The notes under the pieces: generated by a model
Seen by the model: only the letters and a program-made list of their open reading frames with translations
What the model was told of the DNA's origin: nothing
Database searches by the model: none
In this document: in pieces, positions 8,925-17,608 of the stretch
Position numbering within the stretch: position 1 is the stretch's first letter
Layout: each line of letters opens with the position of its first letter
Translations under genes and position numbers: made by a program
Assembly (NCBI RefSeq): GCF_000969985.1
Contig: NZ_CP009526.1
Span: forward strand, 496,001-560,000
DNA length: 64,000 nt
Source of the DNA: Methanosarcina barkeri str. Wiesmoor
Lineage (GTDB): Archaea > Halobacteriota > Methanosarcinia > Methanosarcinales > Methanosarcinaceae
Direction: 5' to 3'

Positions 8925-9137
8925 TTAAAATTTATAGTTTTCTTCCGGAAATATAGATTCTTCTGATTTGAAGTCAGGGCAGTTATCAATGATTTTCATC
9001 AAAAGCCAGAACTCTATAACAGAATAGATAGGATCTCTGGCAAAGAGGCTCCTGGTTTTACCGACATCGTGAAACACGCGGTAAAAGGATTTTAACAGAA
9101 TTAGCAGAAATAAGAGCAGGAAAAATAAGAGAAACAT
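8925..9137 (-). CDS. Possible small membrane-anchored protein (70 aa), doubtful
   Basis: A 70-codon frame starts with a hydrophobic leucine/phenylalanine stretch (residues 1-15) and continues with a mixed soluble part (HDVGKTRSLFARDP, EESIFPEENYKF). Its stop codon abuts the MITE, and without the MITE it would end almost against the HicB-like gene. There is no clear ribosome site and no family is recognised. It follows the structured RNA copy on the same strand, so it could also be part of that transcript's untranslated tail. Confidence 0.25.
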   Translation of the reverse strand: MFLLFFLLLFLLILLKSFYRVFHDVGKTRSLFARDPIYSVIEFWLLMKIIDNCPDFKSEESIFPEENYKF

Positions 9138-9161
9138 ACATTAAAAGGAGGGTAAGGAAAA

Positions 9162-9264
9162 GCCCGGAAATTTATGTTCCTTTTACCGTAGCCCCCGTTA
9201 CGGTCGATCTGAAAATACGCTCCCCCAAGCATATTATTCAGAATAGGATCAAAAGCTTCCGGGC
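9162..9264 (-). ncRNA. Putative structured RNA, copy A
   Basis: Read on the minus strand, an 8-bp outer stem (TTGCCCGGAA region pairing with TTTCCGGGC, plus-strand arms 9257-9264 and 9162-9169) encloses a conserved GATCCTATTCTGAA segment, a hairpin AUAUGCU-UGGGGG-AGCGUAU that needs a U-G wobble available only on the minus strand, and a third hairpin ACCGUA...UACGGU. Copy B about 660 bp away has the same order of elements with compensating changes in the outer stem. A shared AT block at 9341-9362 lies about 77 bases upstream and could be the promoter. No Rfam class is recognised. Confidence 0.45.
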
Positions 9265-9340
9265 AATTCTTTACTTACTATTCACACCCGTTACTCACTC
9301 TTCCTGTTATCTCTAGTGTACAACATAGAATAATTCCTAT

Positions 9341-9362
9341 AATTATTTTAAATTAATTATAT
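9341..9362 (-). promoter_or_regulatory. Shared AT block, putative promoter of structured RNA copy A
   Basis: AATTATTTTAAATTAATTAT plus AT is identical to positions 10001-10022 and lies at an equivalent distance (about 70-77 bases) upstream of each structured element on the minus strand. Such conservation in otherwise diverged flanks suggests a TATA/BRE region. Confidence 0.35.
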
Positions 9363-9639
9363 CAAAAATTAGTTCCAAACGAAAAATGCTTTCGCATAAA
9401 AAGTTTTAAAATCGGAGTATGATTTCATGTTATGCGAGTTTTTAGCGTTCATGTCAAAAGAGTTTTTAACGTTAACTATGGGGGGTTAATAGATTTTGAA
9501 ACGGGAAGACAGTAGTAATAGGTTTGAGATTGTGAGTTAATTTACAGTTTACTATCTGACGAAGCTCTCAATAAAAATCTGCAAAGATATTTTTCAACTT
9601 TTCAAAGAAGCGGTAAGATAATTGATAATAAGGCCAGAA

Positions 9640-9696
9640 GTCAAAAAATATGTCAAAAAATATGTCAAAAAATATGTCAAAAAATATGTCAAAAAA
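9640..9696. repeat. 12-bp tandem repeat, about 5 units
   Basis: The unit GTCAAAAAATAT is repeated from 9640, the last copy incomplete. It lies between the two structured RNA copies and directly adjoins a second tandem repeat. Confidence 0.9.
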
Positions 9697-9769
9697 GACC
9701 ATAGGACAATAAGGCCATAGGACAAAAAGACCATAGGACAAAAAGACCATAGGACAAAAAGACCATAGG
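9697..9769. repeat. 16-bp tandem repeat, 5 units
   Basis: The unit GACCATAGGACAAAAA is repeated with a small variation in the first copies (ACAATAAG). It directly follows the 12-bp repeat. Confidence 0.9.
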
Positions 9770-9816
9770 CTAGAGAGAATAAAAGATTTAGTAAACCGGA
9801 AAAACGTAAGAAAATT

Positions 9817-9933
9817 CCTGGAGGCACTGTACCCGTTTACTGTATCCCCCAATAAGTCTCTCCCCCAATAAGTCTCCCTGATTACTATGCTCCCGTGAGC
9901 ATAATTTTCAAAGAAGGATCAGTAATCTCCAGG
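9817..9933 (-). ncRNA. Putative structured RNA, copy B
   Basis: On the minus strand the outer stem is CCTGGAG pairing with CTCCAGG (plus-strand arms 9927-9933 and 9817-9823). Inside are GATTACT pairing with AGTAATC, the conserved GATCCTTCTTTGAA segment, and the hairpin UAUGCU-CACGGG-AGCAUA with the same 6-base loop size as copy A. A doubled GACTTATTGGGGGA follows. The outer stem differs from copy A on both sides, keeping pairing. The same AT block lies 68 bases upstream (10001-10022). Confidence 0.45.
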
Positions 9934-10000
9934 CTATTCTCTTATCTATCGAGGTGGCTACTCATCTAACTTCCTAACTCCATAATATACTATGAGCATA

Positions 10001-10022
10001 AATTATTTTAAATTAATTATAT
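10001..10022 (-). promoter_or_regulatory. Shared AT block, putative promoter of structured RNA copy B
   Basis: This 22-base block is identical to that at 9341-9362 and sits in the equivalent place upstream of copy B on the minus strand. Confidence 0.35.
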
Positions 10023-10516
10023 GAAAAATTGTTTTTAATCAAAATATATTTTGACGTAAAAGATTTTAGTTCCAGGATATATTCAAATATCGGACAATAT
10101 TTTTAGGTATTCTCTTTTTTGGCTAATACTATTTTTTTATAGATTCCCAGATTATATTCAGTGACTATTCAGTGACGGTTGAATTAACTCTTAGCAGATA
10201 AAAAGAGTTGTGTGCAGATCAAGGGTATAAGATAAATTATTAACTTTGAAATAAACAGGATCGACAGATGAATCATAGGGTAAAATAAGGAATAGGCAGA
10301 AAAGTACTATATTTAAAAAATCCTAAAACAACATATAACAATACAACTATCTTTTAAAAAATAAAATGTTAATCCTGAAACAAAATCGTTTAAACGACTT
10401 TTAAATCAATTTAAACAAATTTTATTTCAGTTTTAACGATGCCTCCCAGTTTCAGAGCAATGTCTGAGTACTTAGGAGACCAAAAGATAGCTTACTAAAA
10501 CACTGTCATTCTTTAA

Positions 10517-10537
10517 ACACAGGAGATGGTCCTGTGT
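10517..10537. terminator. Hairpin downstream of purH
   Basis: ACACAGGA and TCCTGTGT form a perfect 8-bp stem with a 5-base loop, about 100 bases beyond the purH stop. It could end transcription or stabilise the 3' end. Confidence 0.35.
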
Positions 10538-10576
10538 GATTTGCTGTCGGATAGTCGTAAGAACGTTTCAGAAAAC

Positions 10577-10597
10577 CCCTGAGTTTTTAACTCAGGG
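10577..10597 (-). terminator. Terminator-like hairpin of purH
   Basis: CCCTGAGTT and AACTCAGGG form a perfect 9-bp stem with a 3-base loop. On the minus strand it is followed by GGTTTTC, 40 bases after the purH stop codon. Confidence 0.5.
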
Positions 10598-10637
10598 ATA
10601 TTCACGTATTATTTTTTATTGACACATGAAAAGCTTA

Positions 10638-12254
10638 TTAATGAAGGAAGTGGCGCATGCCTGTAAAGACCATGGAAACTCCTAGCCGATTTGCAGCAGC
10701 AATGACTTCGCCGTCCCGAATTGATCCACCTGGGGAAACTATATAGCGAATATTATTTTCTGCTGCATGAACTATGCTGTCGTCGAAGGGGAAAAAGGCG
10801 TCTGAGGCCATTACGCATTCTGACATGACTTTCTGGCAATAAGCTTCAAAAGAGATTGCAGGATTTTCCCGTTCGTAAATCACCTTGAGATTTTCAACAG
10901 CTTTTGTGGCTGCAAGTTTGCGAATTGAGTCAACCCTATTCGGTTGTCCTGCGCCCATAGCAAGTACCATGAAGAAACCTGGCTCGTACTCATGAGCAAG
11001 GATCACGGAATTGGATTTAGTTGACTTACAGGCTTTAAGGCAGAATTCCGAAAGAGAGCGCTTCTCTTCAGGATAGGGCATGTCTGTGACTGACTCCCAT
11101 TTTTCGTAGAGGCCAATATCGCGACTCTGCTTGAGCATTCCTCCTATTACATACTTATATGTGTAGTCTGTCCCGAAAGCTTCCCTGAGATCAGGCAGTT
11201 TAAGAAGTCTAAGATTTTCACTTTTGTTTTTCAGGTATTCAAGAGCATCGGGGTTGAAGTCAGGAGCAAGAATTATCTCTACAAATTTTCCGTTAAGAAA
11301 AGTCGCAGCTTCAAGATCAAAGGTTTCATTGGTGCAGATTATACTTCCATAAGCTGAAATCGGGTCTCCGTCCCAGGCAGCCTGGAGAGCCTGCAGGAGT
11401 GTGTTTCCGGTTGCAAGTCCACATGGATTATTATGTTTTACGATTGCCACGGCGGGGTGAGCATTTCCGAGTTCTTTTACTGTCTGAAGGGCGTTATCGG
11501 CATCCACATAATTATTATAGGAGAGTTCTTTCCCATGCAACTGGGTGGCTTTTGCCAGAGTTGGACCTTCTATTTTGGAATCTTTGTAAAAATAGGCTTT
11601 CTGGTGCCAATTTTCCCCATAGCGAAGTTTTACACCGTCGGTAAAATTCATGCGGAGCACGTTTTCGCCGAGCAGGGTTCTACTTAGATAGGTATCAATG
11701 GTTGCGTCATAATCCGCAGTATGTCTGAAAGCCTTAACTGCAAGGGCAGCTCGAGTTTCCTCCGAAACTACCCCTGTTGAGCGAAGTTCTTTGAGGACAC
11801 GCCCGTAGTCCAACGGGTCTGAGAGTACTGTAACCGAACGGTAGTTTTTAGCTGCCGAACGAAGAAGAGTTGGTCCTCCGATGTCTATGTTCTCAATGGC
11901 TTCTTCGAGTTCGACGCCTTCTTTTGAGACTGTTACCTCAAATGGATAGAGGTTTACAGCCACCATGTCAATAAGCGAAATGTCTTCTCTTTCAGCTTCA
12001 GCCATCTGTTCCTTGCTCTCTCGCAGGCATAAGAGTCCGCCATGAATTCTTGGATGGAGGGTTTTGACCCTTCCTCCCATCATCTCCGGACATCCCGTGA
12101 CTTCCGAGACATCGGTAACTTCTATGCCGGCGTCGCGAAGAATTTTCGCTGTTCCGCCTGTTGAAATTATTTTCACGCCAAGTAATTCAAGCCCGCGTGC
12201 GAATTCTGCAATTCCTGTCTTGTCTGAGACGCTGAGCAGTGCCCTCTTTACCAA
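10638..12254 (-). CDS. purH: Bifunctional AICAR transformylase / IMP cyclohydrolase
   Basis: 538 residues, the full bifunctional length. The N-terminal MGS-like IMP cyclohydrolase domain (ALLSVSDKTG, ISTGGTA, GGRVKTLHPRIHGGLL) is followed by the AICAR transformylase domain with VKHNNPCG and a C-terminal DAFFPFDDSI...SPGGSIRD. It catalyses the last two steps of IMP synthesis. Some archaea use PurP and PurO instead, so the bacterial-type PurH is notable. The start appears to be TTG at 12254 with GGTGAT six bases upstream; no in-frame ATG precedes it. purL and purC lie elsewhere in this window. Confidence 0.95.
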   Translation of the reverse strand: MVKRALLSVSDKTGIAEFARGLELLGVKIISTGGTAKILRDAGIEVTDVSEVTGCPEMMGGRVKTLHPRIHGGLLCLRESKEQMAEAEREDISLIDMVAVNLYPFEVTVSKEGVELEEAIENIDIGGPTLLRSAAKNYRSVTVLSDPLDYGRVLKELRSTGVVSEETRAALAVKAFRHTADYDATIDTYLSRTLLGENVLRMNFTDGVKLRYGENWHQKAYFYKDSKIEGPTLAKATQLHGKELSYNNYVDADNALQTVKELGNAHPAVAIVKHNNPCGLATGNTLLQALQAAWDGDPISAYGSIICTNETFDLEAATFLNGKFVEIILAPDFNPDALEYLKNKSENLRLLKLPDLREAFGTDYTYKYVIGGMLKQSRDIGLYEKWESVTDMPYPEEKRSLSEFCLKACKSTKSNSVILAHEYEPGFFMVLAMGAGQPNRVDSIRKLAATKAVENLKVIYERENPAISFEAYCQKVMSECVMASDAFFPFDDSIVHAAENNIRYIVSPGGSIRDGEVIAAANRLGVSMVFTGMRHFLH

Positions 12255-12646
12255 AAAATCACCAATATCATTGGTTTAAATATTCTTAGCTATAAAACTT
12301 ATGGTCTACACATTATTATATTAAAAAGGAGCATTTTTTTCTGGAGAAACCGAATTTATATTTTACAAATCTAGTATTTTCATTAAGGTGCTTCCAGAAT
12401 TCTTCTGGGAATATGGATTATAGTTCTTTAAGTTTTTGTTACTTTTTATGCATATATCTCTGAAGTTACACATTTTTTGCTTTTTTTCTTTAACCAGATT
12501 CCGGTAAAATACTTTTTTCTTGGGCCAGAATTCAGGTGAAATACTTATTCTCTGAAATCAAAATGGATAAAAATTGTATATAATATATAATTTTAAAACA
12601 TTTTTAATTCGTTTCAGCAAACAATCTTAGAGGGTTGGGGAGTTCA
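12255..12646. promoter_or_regulatory. Divergent promoter region purH / flavoprotein
   Basis: No gene is seen. TATTATATTAAAAAG near 12316-12330 (minus strand reading CTTTTTAATATAATA) may be the purH TATA box, and TTGTATATAATATATAATTT near 12575-12594 the flavoprotein's. Confidence 0.4.
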
Positions 12647-13999
12647 ATGGAAAATAAATATGATATTATAATTATTGGAACGGGTACTGCAGGCAGAACT
12701 TTTGCGGGTAAGGTTGCACATTCAGGATTAAAGATTGCTATAGTTGACTCCAGGGAATATGGAGGCACCTGCCCTATAAGGGGATGTGATCCAAAAGAAG
12801 TGCTTACCAATATCACTAAGGTCATTGACTCTAGTAATCGACTAATGGGAAAAGGTGTAAGGATAGACGCTCCTTTAAAACTCGATTGGACTTCACTCAT
12901 CAAGTTCAAAAAGACATTTACGGAAGGCTATTCCAGCAAAACAGAGAAACATCTGGTTGGGATGGGAATTGATACATATCATGGGAGAGCGCATTTCGAA
13001 AATCAAAACACAGTCGTTGTTGGAATGGATAAACTTAAAGGGGAGCATATTTTCCTGGCTACGGGTGCAAAGCCCAGAACACTCAATATTCCCGGTGAGG
13101 AGTACATTATCACAAGTGAGAAGCTAATGGAAACCAAAAAGCTTCCTGAGAAAATCATTTTCATCGGAGGCGGGTATATATCCATGGAGTTCGCTCATAT
13201 TGCGCGAAGAACTGGAGCCGAAGTAACAATCCTGCAAAGAAGTGAAAAGGTTCTGAGAGCTTTTGATTCTGATATGGTAGACCTGCTTATGAAAGCTTCT
13301 AAAGCTGCAGGAATCAAAATTCTTACAAATAAACCTGTCATTTCAGTAGAAAAAGATAATAATGGTCTTATTTTAAAGGTTCAATCTCAATCTGAAACTG
13401 AACCAGAAATTCAGATCTTCCGTGCAGATATGGTAGTGCAAGGGGCAGGTCGTGTAGCCGATATAGAGGATTTGCGTCTTGAAAATGCCAGGATTAAAAC
13501 CGAAAAGGGAGCTATTGTAGTTGATAAGCACATGAGGACCTCAAACTCCCGAATCTATGCAGGTGGAGATTGCGCATTGGAAGGCATGCAGCTAACTCCT
13601 GTAGCAGCTCTTCAGGGAGAAGTTGCCGCAATTAATGTCCTTGAGGGCGATAGTGCCGAGGCAGACTACACAGGCATTCCGAGTGCAGTCTTTACCATTC
13701 CGGTTCTAGCGTCGGTAGGAATCAGTGTGGCTAAAGATGACGATAAGTATAAAGTGATTTTCCAGGATAGAAGCAACTGGTACACAACCCGAAAAAAAGG
13801 AATGGAGTTTGCAGCTTCAAAAGTAATTATTGATGAAGCAAATGACCGTATAATGGGAGCGCATATTCTGGGCCCTAATGCCGAGGAAGCTATCAATATT
13901 TTCGCTTCGGTAATGCGGCTTGGGCTCAAGGCATCGGACATAAAAAAACTGATCTTTACCTATCCTACTACATGTTCGGATATTCCTTATATGCTGTAA
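12647..13999 (+). CDS. FAD/NAD(P)-dependent disulfide oxidoreductase (mercuric/dihydrolipoamide reductase-like)
   Basis: 450 residues with the class I pyridine nucleotide-disulfide reductase layout. It has an FAD-binding GTGTAGRTFAG at the N-terminus, the redox-active cysteine pair in GGTCPIRGCDPKEVL, the NAD(P)-binding FIGGGYISMEFA near residue 175, YAGGDCA near residue 305 and a dimerisation domain. The ATG at 12647 has GGGGAG seven bases before it and is preferred to the TTG at 12635. The usual C-terminal His-Glu pair of lipoamide dehydrogenases is not evident (the end reads FTYPTTCSDIPYML), nor is a mercuric CC tail. The substrate is therefore open; thiols, polysulfides or CoA-type disulfides are possible. 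Confidence 0.85.
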   Translation: MENKYDIIIIGTGTAGRTFAGKVAHSGLKIAIVDSREYGGTCPIRGCDPKEVLTNITKVIDSSNRLMGKGVRIDAPLKLDWTSLIKFKKTFTEGYSSKTEKHLVGMGIDTYHGRAHFENQNTVVVGMDKLKGEHIFLATGAKPRTLNIPGEEYIITSEKLMETKKLPEKIIFIGGGYISMEFAHIARRTGAEVTILQRSEKVLRAFDSDMVDLLMKASKAAGIKILTNKPVISVEKDNNGLILKVQSQSETEPEIQIFRADMVVQGAGRVADIEDLRLENARIKTEKGAIVVDKHMRTSNSRIYAGGDCALEGMQLTPVAALQGEVAAINVLEGDSAEADYTGIPSAVFTIPVLASVGISVAKDDDKYKVIFQDRSNWYTTRKKGMEFAASKVIIDEANDRIMGAHILGPNAEEAINIFASVMRLGLKASDIKKLIFTYPTTCSDIPYML

Positions 14000-14112
14000 T
14001 CTGCAGTACCGGACGCATAATTGAGAATTCTAAGGGATCTTCAAGAAAATATCATTTCCTCAAAAGAATAATTCCCGGCTAAAGGCGGAAAACAATTGAA
14101 GACGGAGTTAGC

Positions 14113-14820
14113 ATGCCTGAAAAAAAGTCAAAAAAATCTGATAATCAGGGTTTCGTTTCCGAATATGATCTTCCTGATAACAGACACAATTTCGACCGGA
14201 TCTGGGCTCTTTTAAAAGAAGAGTATCCTGACGTAAAACCCTCTCTTAATTACAGCAATCCACTTGAACTGCTTGTGGCAACTGTTCTTTCAGCCCAGTC
14301 AACTGACGTACAGATTAATAGAGTAACTGAGAAACTGTTCAAAAAGTACAGGACTGCAGAAGATTATGCCAGTGCAGACCTCAGGGAACTTGAAAACGAT
14401 CTATATTCCACAGGTTTTTACAAAAGCAAGGCAAAGAATATCAAAACTGCTGCGCAGATGATTGTAGAGAAGTACAATGGAGAAGTCCCGAAAACTATGG
14501 AAGAACTTACCAGTTTGCCAGGGGTCGGAAGGAAAACGGCTAATATAGTACTTGCCAGAGCATTCGGGGTAGTAGAGGGAGTTGCTGTAGATACCCATGT
14601 AAAAAGGGTTTCAAGAAGGCTGGGACTTACGAAAAACTCCGACCCCGCTAAAATTGAACAGGACATTGTCTCACTTGCACGAAGGGAAGATCTTGATTCA
14701 ATCTCCATGACCCTGATCTATCATGGGAGGAAAGTCTGCCAGGCAAAAAAACCAAAATGTAAAATCTGTATTGTAAAGGACTTATGTCCTTCGAGTGTTA
14801 TATTTATTAGCAGTGCTTGA
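14113..14820 (+). CDS. nth: Endonuclease III (DNA glycosylase/AP lyase)
   Basis: 235 residues, HhH-GPD superfamily. The helix-hairpin-helix LPGVGRKTANIVLA supplies the catalytic lysine, VDTHVKRVSRRLG the catalytic aspartate, and the C-terminus carries the 4Fe-4S loop C-x6-C-x2-C-x5-C (CQAKKPKCKICIVKDLC). It removes oxidised pyrimidines and nicks the abasic site. An N-terminal extension of about 30 charged residues precedes the core. ATG at 14113 follows GACGGAG. It lies just left of the composite transposon. Confidence 0.94.
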   Translation: MPEKKSKKSDNQGFVSEYDLPDNRHNFDRIWALLKEEYPDVKPSLNYSNPLELLVATVLSAQSTDVQINRVTEKLFKKYRTAEDYASADLRELENDLYSTGFYKSKAKNIKTAAQMIVEKYNGEVPKTMEELTSLPGVGRKTANIVLARAFGVVEGVAVDTHVKRVSRRLGLTKNSDPAKIEQDIVSLARREDLDSISMTLIYHGRKVCQAKKPKCKICIVKDLCPSSVIFISSA

Positions 14821-15152
14821 ATGTTTTTTCAAGCTTGAATGTTTTTTCCAGAGACAGAATACTAAATTATTTTATTGAAGCAAAACCTGTAAAGTTTTAC
14901 TGAAAAGATTTACTTTTTCAAAGATATTTTTATGTGTGATATTTTTATGTGTGAGCCGTTTCTCCCCTACCTTTCGGGAAGAGAAACGGTTTTCATTTGG
15001 ATTCGGTTAAGGATTTTTAGCTGCTGATCTCGATTTCGACGGAAAAACTCAAATCCAAATGTTTAGTGTTTAAATTGAAATCGATATCATATTCCAGTTT
15101 TGCATTTGAGGAATAATTTAACAAATTTTATGAAAATCAATGCAATTGATAA
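14821..15152. other. Interval after nth with doubled words and a hairpin
   Basis: CTTGAATGTTTTTTC occurs twice at 14817-14848 and GATATTTTTATGTGTGA twice at about 14922-14955. CCGTTTCTC and GAGAAACGG (14956-14989) form a 9-bp stem followed by a T-rich tail and may terminate nth transcription. No gene is seen. Confidence 0.45.
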
Positions 15153-15160
15153 CGATTTTT

Positions 15161-15310
15161 GGTTCCGTTGCAAAAAATTTCTTCTCGTACTTTGAGGCTA
15201 TAATTGGTGCCTTTAAGTACCACTTTTCTGATGAGAAAAATAATTAACTTTCCTAATTGTGAAGTTTTTCACCTGTTTTGTAAAATCGCCAGATTTTTTG
15301 CAACGGAACC
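15161..15310. mobile_element. 150-bp IS6-type element, left copy
   Basis: It is bounded by perfect 18-bp inverted repeats GGTTCCGTTGCAAAAAAT, which resemble IS26 ends (GGCACTGTTGCAAA). It has no transposase of its own and interrupts the 3' end of the adjoining transposase frame. It is identical to 18075-18224. Confidence 0.85.
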
Positions 15311-15621
15311 AAATCAATTGTGTTTCCATTTGAGTCAACTGCTCTGTAAAGATATTTCCATTTTCCTTTCACTTTTACATAAGTCTCATCAACTCTCCAA
15401 GAGTCGTTTGTTGATCTTAAATGCCTTCTTACCTTCTTTTCGATTTCAGGTGAGTATTGATGTACCCATCTCATAATGGTTGTATGGTTGACTATTACCC
15501 CTCTTTCTGCCATCATTTCCTTTAAATTTCTATAACTAAGTGGGTATTTTAAGTACCATCTCACATTCAATAAGATAATTTCACCTACAAAGTGCTTCCA
15601 TTTGAAGGAATTAGATAGCAT
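15253..15621 (-). pseudogene. IS6-family transposase, C-terminal part lost
   Basis: The 122-codon frame contains the IS6 N-terminal region (YPLSYRNLKEMMAERGV, HTTIMRWVHQYSPEI) and the first catalytic region (SWRVDETYVKVKGKWKYLYRAVDSNG). After NTIDL the frame runs into the 150-bp element (VPLQKIWRF...), so the rest of the DDE domain is missing and the product should be inactive. The upstream IS end (inverted repeat at 15669-15686) is intact. Movement of this unit would need an IS6 transposase supplied from elsewhere in the genome. Confidence 0.85.
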
Positions 15622-15668
15622 ATCACTACCTTTGATTTCATTTTTATTTTAGTATATCCCTGGCAGAT

Positions 15669-15686
15669 ATTTTTTGCAACGGAACC
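15669..15686. mobile_element. IS6-type terminal inverted repeat upstream of the transposase remnant
   Basis: ATTTTTTGCAACGGAACC is the 5' end of the original insertion sequence, 48 bases before the transposase start, in the same orientation as the right ends of the 150-bp elements. Confidence 0.85.
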
Positions 15687-15770
15687 TTGTTTGTGAGCCC
15701 ATGGGCGATTACCAAAATTTGATCCTCGCGAATATGGTCTTTTTCTTTTCTACAGGTGCTTCAATTGGGC

Positions 15771-17608
15771 AGCGTATCACAAGTTCTGTAAAATTTTAAT
15801 TGCCTTTTAATAAACCTCTAAAAGCGCCACCAATTCCTCCATACAGAACTCCTGTAATAAGTGAGAAAAAAATTGTTGAAATTATATCGATACTTATGGA
15901 ACCTAATATAGAGAAGTTTAAAGAAAACTTAAAGGAAGCCAAAGCCATTATCAGGGTATAGGGTAAAGCAACATATGCACCAGCTCGAATTCCTGATACT
16001 AATTTATTGGTACCCTTTGCTGAAATATACCCTCCTATTAACAGTGAAATGAGAGGCACTAATAATAACAGCATTGCATTTGCAGATTCGGGATAGTTCA
16101 TCAATGAAAAGATATTTACCGGTTCTAATAATCCCATTGAACGGATATTTATACATTGGATATTTATATATATACCATGGGATAGGTAATAAATCATTCC
16201 TGTTAATTGTAAAGTATAATTATTAAGTATCCCTTTTGTAAGAGAACCTCCAAGAGATCCTAAGGCACCGCCTTTACTAAATGACGATACGATCATATTT
16301 TCACCTATTGTGAAAGTAATGTAGCTTAAGATTATTCCTACCATAAATGCTGTAAGAGCACCACCGATAGTAAAAATTAACTTATTTTCCAAGGCCTGCT
16401 TGTAATCACTTGCCTGCTTGTCACTTGCCTGCTTGTAATCACTTGCCTGCTTGTCACTTGCCTGCTTGTAATCACTTTCTCCCCGTCTATCTTTCTTTGT
16501 TTTTTTCTTTTTTTTGTTTGGATTGTAAAAATTTTGCTCAAGGTATATGTCACCGGTGGTGTCTTTGATTTTGATGGAGGGATTATTTTCTAATGCAAGC
16601 TGGTCAATGTTTTCAACGTTGACATTTATTACAATAGGTTCAATTTCCTTTATTAAACCTGGATTTTTCATTAGCAACTTCAGGATTTCCTGTTGAAGTT
16701 CTTCCTTTGCTTTTGGATCTTTGGAGTTTATGAGAACTTTTGTAAGTGCTTTTTCGAGGGATGAACTCATTTTAGGGCTTATTTTCTCCAGCAGAGCCTG
16801 TGCTCCTTTCCCACTTTCAGAACCGAGTTTTTCAAATGCCTTTTCATAAATCAACTCCACAAGAACTTCTTTGCCTTTGTCAACTGCAGGTTTTCCTGCA
16901 ATGCACAGGGCAGACAAGGCAGGAACGAGAATATTTGTTGCTTGCTGAGCGAGCTGGGCGAGAGCGGCTGGATCCATAAAACACCTGGCAGCGTATCACA
17001 AGTTCTGTAAAATTTTAATTGCCTTTTAATAAACCTCTAAAAGCGCCACCAATTCCTCCATACAGAACTCCTGTAATAAGTGAGAAAAAAATTGTTGAAA
17101 TTATGTCAGGACCTACATCGATACTCGCATAATCGAATGGAGAGAAGTTTAATGAAAATATGGAAGAAACTAGAACCATTATTAAGGTATAAGGTAAGGT
17201 AACATATGCACCAGCTCGAATTCCTGATACTAATTCATTTGTATCCTTTGCTGAAATATACCCTCCTATTAACAGTGAAATGAGAGGCACTAATAATAAC
17301 AGCGTTGCATTTGCAGATTCGGGATAGTTCATCAATGAAAAGATATTTACCGATTCTGAGTATCCCATTGAACTGATATTTATAGATATACCATGGGATA
17401 GGTAATAAATCATTCCTATTAATTGTAAACTATAATTATTAAGTATCCCTTTTGCAAAAGAACCCCCAAGAGATCCTAAGGCACCGCCTTTACTAAATGA
17501 CGATACGATCATATTTTCACCTATTGTGAAAGTAATGTAGCTTAAGATTATTCCTACCATAAATGCTGTAAGAGCACCACCGATAGTAAAAATTAACTTA
17601 TTTCTTAT
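15771..17608. repeat. About 620-bp direct duplication inside the composite transposon
   Basis: Positions 15771-16395 and 16987-17608 align almost throughout, beginning with GGCAGCGTATCACAAGTTCT and covering the membrane halves of both cargo genes. Differences are mostly substitutions plus small indels. The first gene thus appears to be an extended version of the second, or the second a truncated duplicate. Confidence 0.85.
15796..16977 (-). CDS. Transposon-borne membrane protein with soluble N-terminal domain
   Basis: 393 residues, family not recognised. Residues 1-150 are soluble and helical (MDPAALAQLAQQATNILVPA, then a lysine/glutamate-rich region and INVNVENIDQLAL). A lysine-rich linker (NPNKKKKKTKK) and a tandem repeat of SDYKQA/SDKQA (about residues 175-200) lead to a membrane half with about five hydrophobic helices. 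That half is nearly identical to the 213-aa protein encoded next to it. The N-terminal half resembles the soluble adaptor-like regions of large Methanosarcina multidomain proteins in composition only; its role is unknown. Confidence 0.7.
   Translation of the reverse strand: MDPAALAQLAQQATNILVPALSALCIAGKPAVDKGKEVLVELIYEKAFEKLGSESGKGAQALLEKISPKMSSSLEKALTKVLINSKDPKAKEELQQEILKLLMKNPGLIKEIEPIVINVNVENIDQLALENNPSIKIKDTTGDIYLEQNFYNPNKKKKKTKKDRRGESDYKQASDKQASDYKQASDKQASDYKQALENKLIFTIGGALTAFMVGIILSYITFTIGENMIVSSFSKGGALGSLGGSLTKGILNNYTLQLTGMIYYLSHGIYINIQCINIRSMGLLEPVNIFSLMNYPESANAMLLLLVPLISLLIGGYISAKGTNKLVSGIRAGAYVALPYTLIMALASFKFSLNFSILGSISIDIISTIFFSLITGVLYGGIGGAFRGLLKGN

Larger units (their letters stand above)
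9138..10637. other. 1.5-kb gene-free region with paired RNA-like elements and tandem repeats
   Basis: No protein gene is supported here; the long minus-strand frames at 9568-9852 are translations of simple repeats. The region consists of two diverged copies of one block (about 9155-9420 and 9815-10080) separated by 12-bp and 16-bp tandem repeats, followed by AT-rich sequence and two hairpins after purH. Confidence 0.6.

Noticed and set aside
9568-9852. Overlapping minus-strand frames rich in FFDI and SYGLFVLW repeats
   Set aside because: They are translations of the 12-bp and 16-bp tandem repeats, without ribosome sites or protein-like composition.
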